Origin: Nectonema munidae
Lineage: Eukaryota > Nematomorpha > Nectonematoida > Nectonematidae
Direction: 5' to 3'
DNA: 64,000 nt
NCBI GenBank assembly: GCA_030549495.1
Contig: JAUIRK010000065.1
Coordinates: forward strand, 506,001-570,000
Of this stretch, positions 25,501-35,589 are shown one piece after another. Below the pieces are notes generated by a model. That model had not been told where the DNA came from. It did not search any database and worked only from the letters and a program-made list of their open reading frames with translations. Position 1 is the stretch's first letter; each line of letters begins with the position of its first letter. Made by a program: the position numbers and the translations under genes.

Positions 25501-28500
25501 CTAATCTGCTCTGAATGTCTGTATATGTTGGTATAGCCTTTGTGATTTCAAGCCTCAACGAGCAAGATCGATTTTACATGAAATTATAGAGAAGTTTTTG
25601 AAAAGGATTCCTTTTTTTCAAATACAAATAAAATTTTTGAAACTAAAATGACAAATACAAATACTTTCAAATGTATTTGATCCCAATTGTGGTACATACA
25701 CTAAGAGTCAGATATGCCATTGCCTAGGTCAAGTATGCTCAGGAATTCTCATCCTGTAAAAAAACTTAGAAAGCGATATGAAAATGAACAAGTATTAATT
25801 ATATTTTTCTTGCATTTAATTCAAAATAAATAATTTAAGTTTCTTCAGAAGTATAAATTTATAAAACGCATTCGATATTCTTATCAAACAAATTATTTTT
25901 AATTCAACTGCGAAGAAGCACGAAAGTAGAGCCCCAAAAAGAATTGAAAAAACGAATATTGAAATAAAAAATTTTCAAAACTTCCTGAATCAATAGTTTG
26001 CTTCTTCCCACCACTACAAGATCGTCAGCAATCTCAACCTGTGTTCCGAGGAAGACTGGCGTTCTTCAAAAACTCCCTAAGGGTTCCGCGAAAAATAGTA
26101 ACGTTTTTTACCTTTAAGTTTAGATGTTTTCAATAAATCATAAAAAAATAAAAAGTATAAGTAGTAAGGATCTTATCCGCAACTACTAACAAATATGATA
26201 TATTTTTAGAATGACAAAATTTAAGAAAATTGTTATGCTTTTTTCGTTAGTTTAATTGACTATCCTTTTTTGACTTTAACCCATTAAGTACCATAGAAAT
26301 CAGACGATATCTAAAAAACGCAGACGATTTATATTCAAAGTCATTGAAAAAAGCAGACGAAGATGAAATTACTTATGTTCCCAAATGGGAGCATTCATTG
26401 GGACTTAATGGGTTAATCTAATTCGCGAAAGTAAAAAGCTGAGAAACGCTGGATTATTATAGTATTGATTATTAAGATGTATTGATTTCTGCAGATTCTT
26501 CTTCACTACGACTGATTGAAGTACTGAACACGACAAAACGACCTCAATTACAGCAGGTTTGATAAATCATCCAGTTTAACCGCGTTTAAAGTTGCACCTT
26601 GTCACGATCTTGTTCAAAGCAAACGAATTTACGTTGTCAAAATCACACCGATACTTTTCAAACTCAGGCAATCGAATTCGCCTTTTCACAAACGAAAAAT
26701 GTATGGTAGAAGTCTAAATGCTTAAGGATGCAAAAGAGAGTGAATATTGTATTTCCTTTTCACTGAGAACATATATCGTTTTTCCTGTAAATTATTTTCA
26801 GGATTTTACCAAACAGTTTTATCTAAGTTGTTTAAAGGATGGTGGACTAGGATTTCGACGAAATGGTAAAGTCTCTCCCACTAGAATAGTAATTATTTGG
26901 GAACATTGGAATTAATTGTGAAATTCAATCCATTTTTTGCAGAGCGTGTTTTTCGCTGTTGAGATGTGGGACATCAAGTTACCTATCCCCAACACTGTCT
27001 AAATGAACACGTTGAACAAATCGTAAAAAAGTATTATCCGCATCAGAAATGTTATTCAAAAGAAAATGCCGATGTAAATCATGAAAGATCCCTAAATTTC
27101 GTTTCAATAGTCTTTCTATTATATCGACAAATTACTCGATCGGTAATCTACGTCTAAAAGCGAATCAAGAGATATCAAATATGCGTGTGTTGTTTATGAG
27201 GCAAATGAAAGGAAAAGTCTTTTCAGAGGATTATTCTCATTTGCTAAAATGTTACAGATTTTATTATTTTGGTCTTTGGACCAAATTGCGAATAATTTGA
27301 AAATGCTTCGTGAACCAAAGATTCTGATGAATTCTACCGCTTATTTTGTAAAGAAATGTGTAACCCGGCTTTGCTCAACTGTCTCAACTGTAAATTGGCC
27401 ATGCTATCAACAAAATTGATTTTTATTTGTCGATGATATTTTTTGGAAGTGTCATTGAAAATTTTTCTCATCAAGAGTCAATAAAAAAAGACGTATCGTT
27501 TTAACGTCGCATTTATAAATGTGCTAATATCATGTAATGCCTGAAATTAAGAATATAATATTTTCCTCTTACTGATGGATTTCAAAGTTTTAAGAAAATG
27601 TCTAACTCTTCCAAAACCTCAAGAGGTTGGACCTCGGAGATTACGCATCATAATGTTATTCACTATAATCCATTGCATACACATTTAGCTCTCTATTAAT
27701 GCGCGACACCATTATTGTCTCGTTTTTTTTATTATAAAAAATTCTTTTCGCACTGTTTGATTTGATGGCATAAAAGACCTGCGGGCTAAAATCATTGTTC
27801 TTTGAAATTTCATACCTTTTTAATAAAGTATAAAGTTTCCTCTGTGATTGATTTGATAGAATAAAAACGGGGAGATAACTGAATAAAAGTTCTCGTGTCA
27901 TTCAAAAGCATCCATTTTAATAAACATACAACATCTCAAAAGTAGATTTCGAATGACCTCTAAAATTTATATTATCCAGTGTTACAAATCTTCACCTCAA
28001 CAATCTAAAATAGCTTTTGTATATTAGTAAAGACAAAAAATTTTTTTTATTCCAATATACTAAATTTTAATTAATTGCAGGTAACTAATACCTTAGCCAA
28101 CAAAATTAATAAGTTTCAATTTTTGAAATTTTTTTAAAATGTGGAAAGATTTAGACTTATTCATCCAACTCGAAAAAGAAAATGCGCATCATATTTTACA
28201 TTTCTTTCAGCTTTTGATGATATTAATTCATTTGCTTTCTTTTTAGGATGTCTTCTTAATTTGCTTCTCATTAGTAAATCCTTCTTCTTTTGAAAATGTT
28301 AGAACAAAGGTACTCACTTTTTGAACTTTTTCTTTGTGGAATGTAAACACCTGTCTGATCAAATGTCTAAATGCTCAAGATCTGAAAAAATGACGAGTTT
28401 CACTAACGAATACTAATTAGTTAACCCATTTTTGACCAAGTCATTAAATATTTATATAGCCCTTGTGACAAAAAAAATTTTTCTTTCAAAAGACTTTGAT

Positions 28501-31500
28501 ATTAAAAAATAATAGTATAATGGCGTCATGGTGTTTTTTTGTTTAATCAAAAAAATTTTTTTCCATTCCTATAAAAATAGGCGTATCACATGTGATGCGC
28601 TAGTTACTACTTGATTGTCTTACTCAAAATAAGTACGACGATATTACATTTTTTGTGAAATTAAGTTATCAAACTAACTTTATCTTTATTAACAAAAGTT
28701 ATTAGAATGACAACTATTGTTAAATGTAATTAATCAAAGGATAATAGACAAAAATTTATTTCAAAAAACGAGGTGTAAAAATTAAGAACATGATCTAACA
28801 AAAAATAAAATCTTGATTTATCAGGAAGGGGTATGATATTCAATAAAGCACTTAACATGAACGCCTACATTACACTTTATACAAATAGTTGGAGTCATTA
28901 TATGGCAATATCGACAAGGCAATCTTTTTTTTTCTCCCAGCGATGGAACAAAATGTCCAATTTTGTCAAACTTGATATTTTCACTAGTATTACAAGCAGC
29001 CAAAGTTTTACCTATGCCAGGAGGTTTACCATACTTGTTTGGTAGCATATCAGTAAGACATTTTCTAAAATATATTTAGAAAAAAATCTTTGACAGATAT
29101 GCTCATTGAGGTGAAATAATTATAACAAATATAAAAAATTGTAAAAACTGAACGCTTTATTGCTGACTAGTTTCGGAGTATAAACTCCTTTTTCAAAGCA
29201 AATATATAAATGATAAAATAGTGAAAATGAGATGTAACGGGAATGAGGATGTTGGGGATGTTCTAAAAGATAGTTGATCAATTTTTCATTTGGTGTCAGC
29301 CTATATATTTTCCAAGCCTGAGTTACACTCATCTCGAAGAGATGTGTGACTATCGGCCCATACCGTTTTTTACCTCATATAGAGGTTCTATATTGTTAAA
29401 TATTTTGATCCATGAGATTTTTTTCCATTTCTTTGTTGTAAATATGAAATATATTGAGCTGATCTACACTTATTCTTTTACTTTCCTTAGTAGAGTAACG
29501 AATCGTTTGTCTAACAGGTAAGCGCGAGACTGCATTTGAAACAGCTAATACTGATCTATTGTCGAACCATTGACAAATATTTATGCCCTCGTTACTCACA
29601 ATTTTATAGAAGCCTCTTCCTTTTAACATTAATTCTTTTGTAGTCAACAATGGAAAAGTTTTTGTCCTTTTGCTTCTTATCGTTCCCGTAATTCTTATGT
29701 TCATTCGTTTAAGTTCTTCCACATTATTAAGAGAAGTAAAAAAGTTGTCACACACAAAATGATAAGATTTAGGACAAAAACTTGTTAGCTTTTCAATAAA
29801 ACCTCTCCCCCTAAACCAAATTCTTTTCTCTTTTGTGTTTCATTGTTTCTTCCTTGATATATATCAAGCTGAATACAGTATCCTGGAGATATACAATGCG
29901 ACCACTGCTTGTAACCAAAACGAATTGGCTTCCCTTTTAAGAATTGTTTGGTCGGGTGGCTACCAAAATATTGAATCCTTGTTTCATCAATACTGTGGTC
30001 TCTAAACTGAAGTTATTTTGTGAAGCGTACAAATTAGAAAATTTTACAATCATATCAATAATGTTGACATTGAGAAAGAGAGAAAACACGTCAAATACTG
30101 GCATAGGTTTATCATAATAAAATGGGCCAAACTCAGGGTTAAAACTGCCAGTTAAATGACTTCTACCATCAAAATTAATCCTCTATATTTTTTAGCCCTT
30201 TTGCTCGTTTGACAAATTTCCGTTTCATCTTCCGTATCTTCATCATTGAGGGGTACCAATATGCCTTCAACCGCTAACTGATTTGGTCCAAAATTATTGA
30301 TTTCAACATTTTCATCGTCACCAGAATCTTCTTAGAATAGTTTAGATAAGTGTTCTGTTCATATACTAACTATTAATAGTAGCTTAAAATATAGTAAAAA
30401 GAACCTCACAAATTTCAACACAATTAACCAAATGAATGGCCAAATTAGTTTTTTTAAACTTTGTAACGTAATGTCCACAGGTATGATCAGGGGGAAAAAT
30501 CTGACATCTTTTATTGAAAATGTTTTTGTTATTAATTTTTTGTGTTAGTATTTATTTGTTCAAAAGAAAATAGCTTATATTTTTTAATCTTAATAAACAT
30601 AATGAATTTGAACAATATAATATTTGTAAGATGATAGAAAAATTGGGAATATACCGAAATAAATTTTAAACCCAAAAAATTAAAAAGCTGGATTTTTTGT
30701 ATATTGCATAAAAACTAGTTTGAAAAATGGGATTGATGATGATGAGTTGAAAGAGATGTTTTAAAGCAACTTATCTTATTAAACTAAAGTAAGAGAAGCT
30801 AGTGTATGAACTGAATACATCTATTGACATCTTCAAAATTTAGCTCGGAAACGCGATACAAAATTGAGGCATTGATTTTACAAAAAGCCAAATTAAAATT
30901 ATAAAAGCACTGCATTGCTTCTCATAACCTTTTTCGCATCTAGATTCCATTCTTTCTTTTTAAGTGGTATCCTGAAGTTTCGCATCATTGCCCAGGAACT
31001 CCCATCATTTTAGTCGGAACAAAGTTAGACCTGCGCGACAATGAAGACACGATCAATCGACTCCGCAGCAAAAAGTGCTCTCCCATCTCGTACCAACAAG
31101 TAGAATTCTCTCTTTGATCATTTTTAGGATTTCAACGTAGACTGAAATGAACCCAACAACATAACTAGAACAATAGGAAATTTAGCAACGGCAAAGTTCG
31201 TAGGTATGGAGTAGAAAGCGAATAAATTGGAGACTTGATAAAATCACAACTGATTTAAAATCGATTTTACTCAAATGATCTTATCATCTTTTTCGAGAGT
31301 TATCTGAATAAAGAAGGATAAACCCCGTTAATTCGAACAGGACATTAAAAAAATATTGGGATAATGAAATGATTCGGGTTGTGAAAAAATAATGATTTTG
31401 CTGTCAATTTTTTTGGGGTTTATATATCACCTAACTATATATATACTGAAATATAACTCAAATGTTTTACTAAAATCAATTCTTTTTATTTAAAAATGCT

Positions 31501-32247
31501 AATCTCTTTTTATCCTCGCGTATTCAAAGGCAAAAAAGAGGATGAAAAACTTTTAGATAAAAAATGGTTTGTACAGGGATAATGAAGGGTCTGGATTAAC
31601 CCGGGTTGACAATTGATGGGGGGGGGGGGTGTCAAATGTGCGGTGCTGTAATTTGTAAAGATTATTACGCGTATAATTACGTGCGAACTTTAATGTAGAA
31701 ATCCATCACTAATTCTGCCTGTGTATATTTATTCTCTGCAATCATTCATTTATAAACAGGGCGGTGAAGTCGGAGGGAAAATATTGGATTGCAATTTCTA
31801 CTCGAAATGCTCATAAACTTAGCGAATTCAACACCAACTCCTCGCTTCCGACTTTGACTCCTAGATTTTATTAGATTCCCGCTCCGACTCTCATGCTCTG
31901 TTCATAAATTATAAATATGTTTCACTTCAGCGGAATTTTGAACATTTGCTAATTTAATGCCAGATTCACTAATTCTGCCATATCTCAGTGCTGTGGAAGG
32001 TCAAGCGTCCTATCATTTTGCTATTCCTTGTTATTGTATTTATGTGTGAAGTATCCTCATTTTTAAACGCAATACCTCCTTTCTCCTACAGGGTTTCTCC
32101 ATGATGAAGGAGGTTGAAGCTGTGAAGTACCTTGAATGCTCAGCCCTCACTCAAAATGGTTTGAAGCTCGTTTTCGACGAGGCCATCAGAGCAGTGCTCT
32201 TTCCTGTACTCAAATCCAAAAAACACAAAACATGTTCTGTCTTATAA
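13522..32247 (+). CDS. Rac1: Rac-family Rho GTPase, six coding exons
   Basis: This is a membrane-anchored GTP/GDP switch that controls actin polymerisation (WAVE/Arp2/3, PAK), cell migration and NADPH oxidase in animals. Coding joins 13522-13556, 22469-22540, 24903-25020, 28247-28309, 30965-31099 and 32092-32247 sum to 579 nt: 192 codons plus stop, the exact length of animal Rac1. Every junction is GT-AG and in frame. The product starts [12 protein letters not shown], with the P-loop (G12, K16, T17), effector loop YIPTVFDNYSA with T35, DTAGQE with Q61, TKLD at 115-118 for guanine recognition, ECSAL at 156-160, a basic KSKKHK tail and CaaX box CSVL. A final Leu predicts geranylgeranylation. 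The C-terminal third ([28 protein letters not shown]) is more divergent than typical Rac1, so a lineage-specific Rac paralogue is possible. It is not a retrocopy because the introns are intact. Introns are crowded with transposons. Confidence 0.93.
13557..17150. other. Rac intron 1, first part: no gene seen
   Basis: AT-rich intron sequence. Short open frames at 15027-15236 (minus) and 16347-16845 (plus) have no recognisable domain. One dispersed repeat lies at 16032-16098. Confidence 0.45.
16032..16098 (+). repeat. Dispersed direct repeat, copy 2
   Basis: Partner of 12387-12456. The shared core is AAACTTCACCTTTC followed by TTTTATTTACTTCTTTTTAT. Confidence 0.55.
17156..17225 (+). repeat. Second copy of a hAT-like terminal sequence
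   Basis: GCATGGCTGGCGCTAATGAT and the following CTAGCCCTTACTCTAC block resemble the left end of the element at 12728 (CATGGCCGGTGCTAAGAATT, then GGGCCCCTACTTTAC). Only one end was seen. Confidence 0.4.
17504..18010 (-). mobile_element. Penelope-like reverse transcriptase fragment
   Basis: The minus strand encodes [19 protein letters not shown], the characteristic Penelope-like motif A region. It is followed by [20 protein letters not shown] and ECFQKND, where intact elements continue to a GVAMGSPL motif. Upstream, in broken frame, is a DTFSFDGGL segment. It is a short dead fragment inside Rac intron 1. Confidence 0.78.
17521..17570 (-). repeat. tRNA-derived SINE 3' piece (B box)
   Basis: On the minus strand GCCTGGGTTCGATCCCGCAC contains a perfect pol III B box (GGTTCGATCCC, 17541-17551). 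No A box or acceptor-stem pairing is present at the correct distance, so it is a SINE or tRNA fragment and not a tRNA gene. Confidence 0.5.
18020..19950. other. Rac intron 1: no gene seen
   Basis: AT-rich intron with short open frames only. A weak palindromic stretch around 19608-19690 with TTACCGGTAA at its centre may be a decayed MITE. Confidence 0.4.
19960..20650 (-). mobile_element. hAT transposase fragment
   Basis: The minus strand encodes [20 protein letters not shown] then [15 protein letters not shown], the conserved hAT segment around the second catalytic Asp and the C..H. Further segments in other frames ([18 protein letters not shown] near 20300) belong to the following region. 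Frames are broken. It lies in Rac intron 1. Confidence 0.75.
20951..21960 (+). mobile_element. piggyBac transposase fossil
   Basis: The N-terminal acidic region, with a DDDDDD run at 21081-21100, is followed by [20 protein letters not shown] and then, after breaks, [20 protein letters not shown] and IKNEPI: the piggyBac signature around the first catalytic Asp (DE.M.P..GR...KQ..). Further similarity (LFEVE) fades near 21960. It carries several stops and frameshifts. No clean ends were found. Confidence 0.82.
22469..22540 (+). CDS. Rac1: Rac exon 2 (codons 12-36)
   Basis: Acceptor TTTAG precedes it. It encodes the rest of the P-loop ([14 protein letters not shown]) and the start of switch I (SFPGEYIPT). 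It ends with two bases of Val36 before donor GTAAGA. Length 72 nt. Confidence 0.94.
22566..22663 (+). repeat. Degenerate TCA/ATC microsatellite
   Basis: An irregular run of CATCATCA-type triplets begins 25 bp after Rac exon 2. A simple repeat so close to a donor site could affect splicing, but nothing shows that it does. Confidence 0.8.
22820..22900 (-). repeat. tRNA-derived SINE fragment
   Basis: On the minus strand a GGTTCGATTCT B box (22834-22844) lies about 30 nt after TGGTTACAAAATGCGG, a poor A-box match. The layout suggests a tRNA-derived SINE head, in Rac intron 2. Confidence 0.5.
22901..24072. other. Rac intron 2: no gene seen
   Basis: AT-rich intron. A short direct duplication (AATTTTAATGCACCC, near 23186 and 23212) is the only structure noticed. 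Confidence 0.4.
24073..24166. repeat. 94-bp MITE with pogo-like inverted ends
   Basis: The left end CAGTGAAACCTTGAATATCC and the inward-read right end CAGTAGAACGTCGAGTATCC share most positions over about 24 bp and both continue GAAC. CAGT ends of this kind are typical of pogo/Tigger. The expected TA duplication is not evident. Confidence 0.55.
24903..25020 (+). CDS. Rac1: Rac exon 3 (codons 36-75)
   Basis: Acceptor is TTGAAG. It encodes [39 protein letters not shown] and covers switch II. The donor is GTTTCT, a weak site; the frame stays open into the intron to about 25179, which is read-through and not an exon extension. Confidence 0.94.
26025..26451. mobile_element. hAT-type MITE containing another MITE
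   Basis: The left end CAGCAATCTCAACCTGTGTT and the inward-read right end CAGCGTTTCTCAGCTTTTTA are recognisable variants of the CAGCGTTTCTCAA hAT terminus. The left part also carries the TTCCG...GTTCTTC...GGGTTCCGCG arrangement common in such elements. No matching 8-bp target duplication is seen. A piggyBac MITE is nested at 26280-26412. Confidence 0.6.
26280..26412. mobile_element. 133-bp piggyBac MITE
   Basis: Perfect TTAA flanks (26276-26279 and 26413-26416) enclose inverted ends CCCATTAAGTACC and, reversed, CCCATTAAGTCCC: 12 of 13 match. This is a textbook piggyBac-type miniature element. It sits inside the hAT MITE in Rac intron 3 and is therefore younger than it. Confidence 0.85.
26452..28246. 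other. Rac intron 3, remainder: no gene seen
   Basis: AT-rich. Open frames at 26718-27157 and 27656-27901 have no recognisable domains. Confidence 0.4.
28247..28309 (+). CDS. Rac1: Rac exon 4 (codons 76-96)
   Basis: Acceptor TTTTTAG, donor GTACTC. The 63 nt encode [20 protein letters not shown] and a Lys, matching Rac beta-4 and the following helix exactly. Confidence 0.94.
28421..30340 (-). mobile_element. piggyBac element, near full length but broken
   Basis: The 3' end at 28421 is TTAACCCATTTTTGACC, a good piggyBac terminus with its TTAA. On the minus strand, in order: acidic N-terminal [12 protein letters not shown] and [12 protein letters not shown] near 30190-30330; [20 protein letters not shown]; then [36 protein letters not shown] and [15 protein letters not shown] near 29560-29755. 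At 28821-29048 is the terminal Cys-rich domain ([26 protein letters not shown]). Several stops and frameshifts are present and the central catalytic stretch is degraded. The 5' end near 30.4 kb was not located. The element lies in Rac intron 4. Confidence 0.83.
30965..31099 (+). CDS. Rac1: Rac exon 5 (codons 97-141)
   Basis: Acceptor TTTTAAG. It encodes [40 protein letters not shown] and ISYQQ, covering the guanine-specificity TKLD motif and the Rho insert helix. Donor GTAGAA. Confidence 0.93.
31100..32091. other. Rac intron 5: possible pogo-like MITE and G tract
   Basis: AACCCCGTTAATTCGAAC at 31321 and, on the other strand, AACCCGGGTTAATCCAGAC ending near 31604 form a weak inverted pair reminiscent of Tigger ends. 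A run of G follows at 31618-31629. No coding signal beyond the Rac exons. Confidence 0.35.
32092..32247 (+). CDS. Rac1: Rac exon 6 (codons 142-192)
   Basis: Acceptor CTCCTACAG. It encodes [40 protein letters not shown] and [11 protein letters not shown], then TAA at 32245-32247. It ends in a polybasic segment plus a CaaX box. Confidence 0.93.
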   Translation, partial: GFSMMKEVEAVKYLECSALTQNGLKLVFDEAIRAVLFPVLKSKKHKTCSVL

Positions 32248-32960
32248 CTGGTGTGACGCGCGGATCAAATTCTTCGCTCTCTTTTCAGCCAACAACCAAA
32301 GTATACTCAACTCCGAATGCATTGCATGTTTCTTTACGCGCTTTTTTTATCGACATTAATCACCATCACCCCTTTTTAAAGTGTTTTTGTAAATCATACT
32401 TCCGATTTTATACAAATTTTTATCGCATATTTTTTTTCCAATACTTCCACTACGAAGTGGAATGCCATCTTTAGTGATGCATTTGTCATACAATTTTTGA
32501 CGACATTTCTTATCTCTCTTCTGATGTCCATTAAGACATCAGGTTTGTCAACCAAAGGTGTACACATTCTTACCACATGTGAACTATGTATTGTACACGC
32601 TCATGTATTTTAAACTTATGAATAAGAAGTATAATACTTTATTTTACCTTTTTAACTCCATTTCTCATGAGAAATGTGGAATTCGCCTTTGTGGGTGCAC
32701 TTTTAACCAAGATCTCTGCTGTTCTTCCCATGTTTTTGCGTTAACTTGTGTGCCTGTTGTATTTTTTCCCTATACATCACATTCATATGCATGAATGCAA
32801 GGCCTATTTTTCCTATTTATATTCTGATTCGATTCATTTTCCCTATTTCTTGTGTGTTTAGGAGAGAGGAGAGTAAGTTTTTAATGGATATATTTTGTTC
32901 TTGATTTTATATCATTCACTTTTTTACTTCTGTCAATAAAAATTATTTTACCCTACTTCA
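32248..32960 (+). other. Probable Rac 3' UTR
   Basis: Runs from the stop codon to about 20 nt past the AATAAA at 32935. Open frames here carry no domain. Confidence 0.6.
32935..32940 (+). terminator. Polyadenylation signal AATAAA, Rac gene
   Basis: First canonical signal on the + strand after the Rac stop, 690 nt downstream. It would place cleavage just before the CA repeat. Confidence 0.55.
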
Positions 32961-32981
32961 CACACACACACACACACACAC
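32959..32981. repeat. (CA)n microsatellite
   Basis: Uninterrupted CA dinucleotides, about eleven units. Confidence 0.95.
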
Positions 32982-33627
32982 CCCATCTATCATTTCTCGG
33001 CGCCGAGGAATGCGCGATATGCTTACGCCTGCCTATCTATAAGGCTTGAACAATACATTTGCGCTCAAGGAAATGCTATGAGATACACCCGTACCCGCTA
33101 TTATATTGGCTCGTTGTACTTTGTGAAAAGGATGTTGAAATGGTAGAATTTTAATTTTTAAATGCTAAGACTAGTTTTAGAATATTGTCGAGAGGTATTG
33201 CAGGGAAAGACATGAGCGAGAAAAGAAGTTGATTAGTTATGCGGAGAAAGTACTCTAGTTCAAGGAATTTGGAAGGAAAACAAATGATTTGTATTTACTT
33301 CTTATGCTTTCAACGCTCCAACTGTTTTTCCTTTTAATTTTATTTAAAAAAATGTGCATAATGTCAGTTGAAGTATAAATCTTGAAATCATTCCTTAGCC
33401 AGAGAGGAGTTTTTGTTGCTGTTACTTTTCTTAATGAAATATTATCACTGAGACTTTGACGAAGGAAACAATTTATAGCATAATTTGATGAGATCGTCAT
33501 AGAGCACTGCACTTCGAGCCGTACCCAGAAAGTTCGCATAGGTCATTGCAGTTTATTTTTGCAACTGCTTACGCCAGTTACCTCGCCATATGACATAAGT
33601 TACCTGTAATTGCACCTTTACTAAGCA
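32982..33627. other. No gene seen
   Basis: A 94-codon open frame on the minus strand (33255-33539) has no recognised domain. TAGTTCAAGGAATTT at 33257 is shared with the left boundary of the hAT at 3598; this may be chance or a related end. Confidence 0.35.
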
Positions 33628-33635
33628 TTCTACAT
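33628..33635. repeat. 8-bp target-site duplication, left copy
   Basis: TTCTACAT abuts the left end of the hAT-type element and recurs perfectly at 36759-36766. Confidence 0.85.
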
Positions 33636-33878
33636 CAGGGGCGCACATCCTCAAAATTATTGGTGGGCGAAATTTTTTCTTGCAATTTTCAAAATTAGTG
33701 GTCTGGAAATACCACGGGAGATCAAATATTCAAGCAATCCTCTAAAATACAGTGTATTCAGCGCATACCTAAAGTCCTAAATTTATAAGACTACTTTATA
33801 TTTTTTTTACAAAATTGGTGAATTTAAATACTATACTTCCAGCGAAAATATTTTAATTAAATTTGCATATCGAATATA

Positions 33879-34492
33879 GTGCGCAGAAAAAATGCCCCAA
33901 TTAAATAGTAGGAAAAAATGCCCCCAATTAAAAAGTAGGAAAAAATGACCCCAATTTAAAATTAGGAAAAAATGCCCCAACACAAAAAAAATCAAAAAAT
34001 TTTTAATTAAAATTTTTAAAAAAGATATGTCAAATAAAGATTTTTTGTAAAAAAAAAAGTTAACTTTTCATCTAAAACATTTAAAATTTAATTAAAATAA
34101 ACTAAAAAACTCAGCATACGACAATTTTTTAAATACAAATTTTTTTTTTATAAAACAGCAAATATTTTTGGACTTTGTTTGTATCAGAATACTTTCTAAA
34201 TATAATTTGTATTTTAATTGATTTTAGGACACATTCCCACAAATCTGCATCTTTGCTATTGTTTTCAAGAACTTTATAAAGAAAAAACCCTATAGATTAA
34301 GAAATTTTAGGAATTTAGCCTTTCAAAACGGTACCAAATAAAAATATTTATATAATTATATAAAATCCTGAAAATCAAAAATTAGGGGGCATTTTTTCCT
34401 ACTTTTTAATTAGGGGCATTTTTTCTGGAGGCGTTTATTACGGAGGCATTTTTTCCGAGGGCATTTTTCTGGGGGCATTTTTACCTACAACC
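33879..34492. mobile_element. 614-bp nested element with 10-bp target duplication
   Basis: ATCGAATATA occurs at 33869-33878 and 34493-34502, directly bounding the insert. Both ends carry short arrays of AAAAATGCCCC-type units in inverted orientation: on the left, CCCCAATTAAAAAGTAGG with AAAAAATG several times; on the right, the reverse with GGGGGCATTTTT. A 9-10-bp duplication and long subterminal repeats fit a Mutator-like MITE, but the family is not proven. Confidence 0.72.
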
Positions 34493-34977
34493 ATCGAATA
34501 TACACTAGTTTAAAAAAATCCAAAAATGTTAGGGGGTGGAATAGGCTTTTTGATGAAAGGATATTTGATTCATAGAAAAAACAATTAACTGAAGGTTGGA
34601 TAGTTTTATATGAGTGAATGTATTCTAAAGGCAAAGAGTCTACTAGACACCCTGCGATGTTTATATGAAAAAATGTGATTGATTCAGGGGCAATGGTATA
34701 AAACGAAGTTATAATTGGGCAAACAAAAAATTAAGATCGCATTATTTCATTTTACTCAGCATCATTCAAAAATAGTTTAAAAGCAAAATTGATACAAGCT
34801 ACAAAAAGTAAAATAACTGTTAACATTTTGCAATGATTTGCCTTTTATAATAACTTTTAAGGAAAAAAAGTCTATCAGAAAAAGTTATATAGCTTCAACA
34901 AAAACTAAAAAATTTTAGAGCATAATTTAAATTTTTTGAAAACTAATTTGACGTATCCCCTACAGCATACTCTATGG

Positions 34978-35115
34978 GTGGCATGGCAGGTTGGTTGAGA
35001 TGATGGACATAGCACGGAAGCCTCTGGATTCGATTCCTCATCGATACGAATTTGTTCAGAGTTTGACATAAGCGGTACATCAGTACCTGGTCAATGAAAA
35101 TACATCCGCTGCACC
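34978..35115 (+). mobile_element. tRNA-derived SINE
   Basis: A perfect A-box match TGGTTGAGATG (34992-35002) is followed 24 nt later by B box GGATTCGATTCC (35026-35037). The spacing is shorter than in a normal tRNA, and no acceptor stem pairs, so this is a SINE head. The body with AGCGGTACATCAGTACCTGG continues to about 35115. Confidence 0.65.
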
Positions 35116-35512
35116 TTACCTTTTACTCAAAATTGAAAAATTTGCTACATAATTAACATAAGAGAGAAAGGAAACAAAACAAACTAATAAAGCAATTTTC
35201 ACTATTAAATGGAACCATCTGTTCTCAGAATAATTTAAAAATGATAGGAGGCATAAAGAATTAGAGTTTATTTGATATTTTCAAGTTTTTATAAGCAGAA
35301 AAAGCCAACGTTTAAGTAGCTACTAGCCCTTATAATTAAAAAATTATTTAAATAACGGTTGACAGAAATTTTGCCCCCTGACAAATTGTCTCATAGGCTA
35401 TTAATTTCATCCATTTTGTTTATTATATGTGTAAAATTATTAAAAAATTTTATATTCTTGTTTATTTTATCTCTATTAAATTATTTCAAATTAATCAATT
35501 TTAATTTTTTAC

Positions 35513-35589
35513 AATTGTCCATGAGACAAAATGTCTTATGAAAATAACGCGGCGAATTGTCCATGAAACAAAATGTCTTATGAAAATAA
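35513..35589 (+). repeat. 42-bp tandem duplication
   Basis: AATTGTCCATGAGACAAAAT at 35513 recurs with one change at 35555. The flank GGGGCTAAATGTCCGAGGAC and a counterpart GACAAATTGTCTCATAGG at 35380 suggest the ends of another decayed inverted-repeat element. Confidence 0.75.

Noticed and set aside
13522-32247. Processed Rac pseudogene
   Set aside because: Five intact introns with GT-AG sites and a perfect 192-codon sum exclude a retrocopy.
33257-33280. A second insertion of the 3598 hAT
   Set aside because: Only 15 bases are shared, with no right end and no target duplication; possibly chance.
34978-35060. tRNA gene on the plus strand
   Set aside because: A and B boxes are good but too close together, and no acceptor stem pairs, so it was called a SINE.
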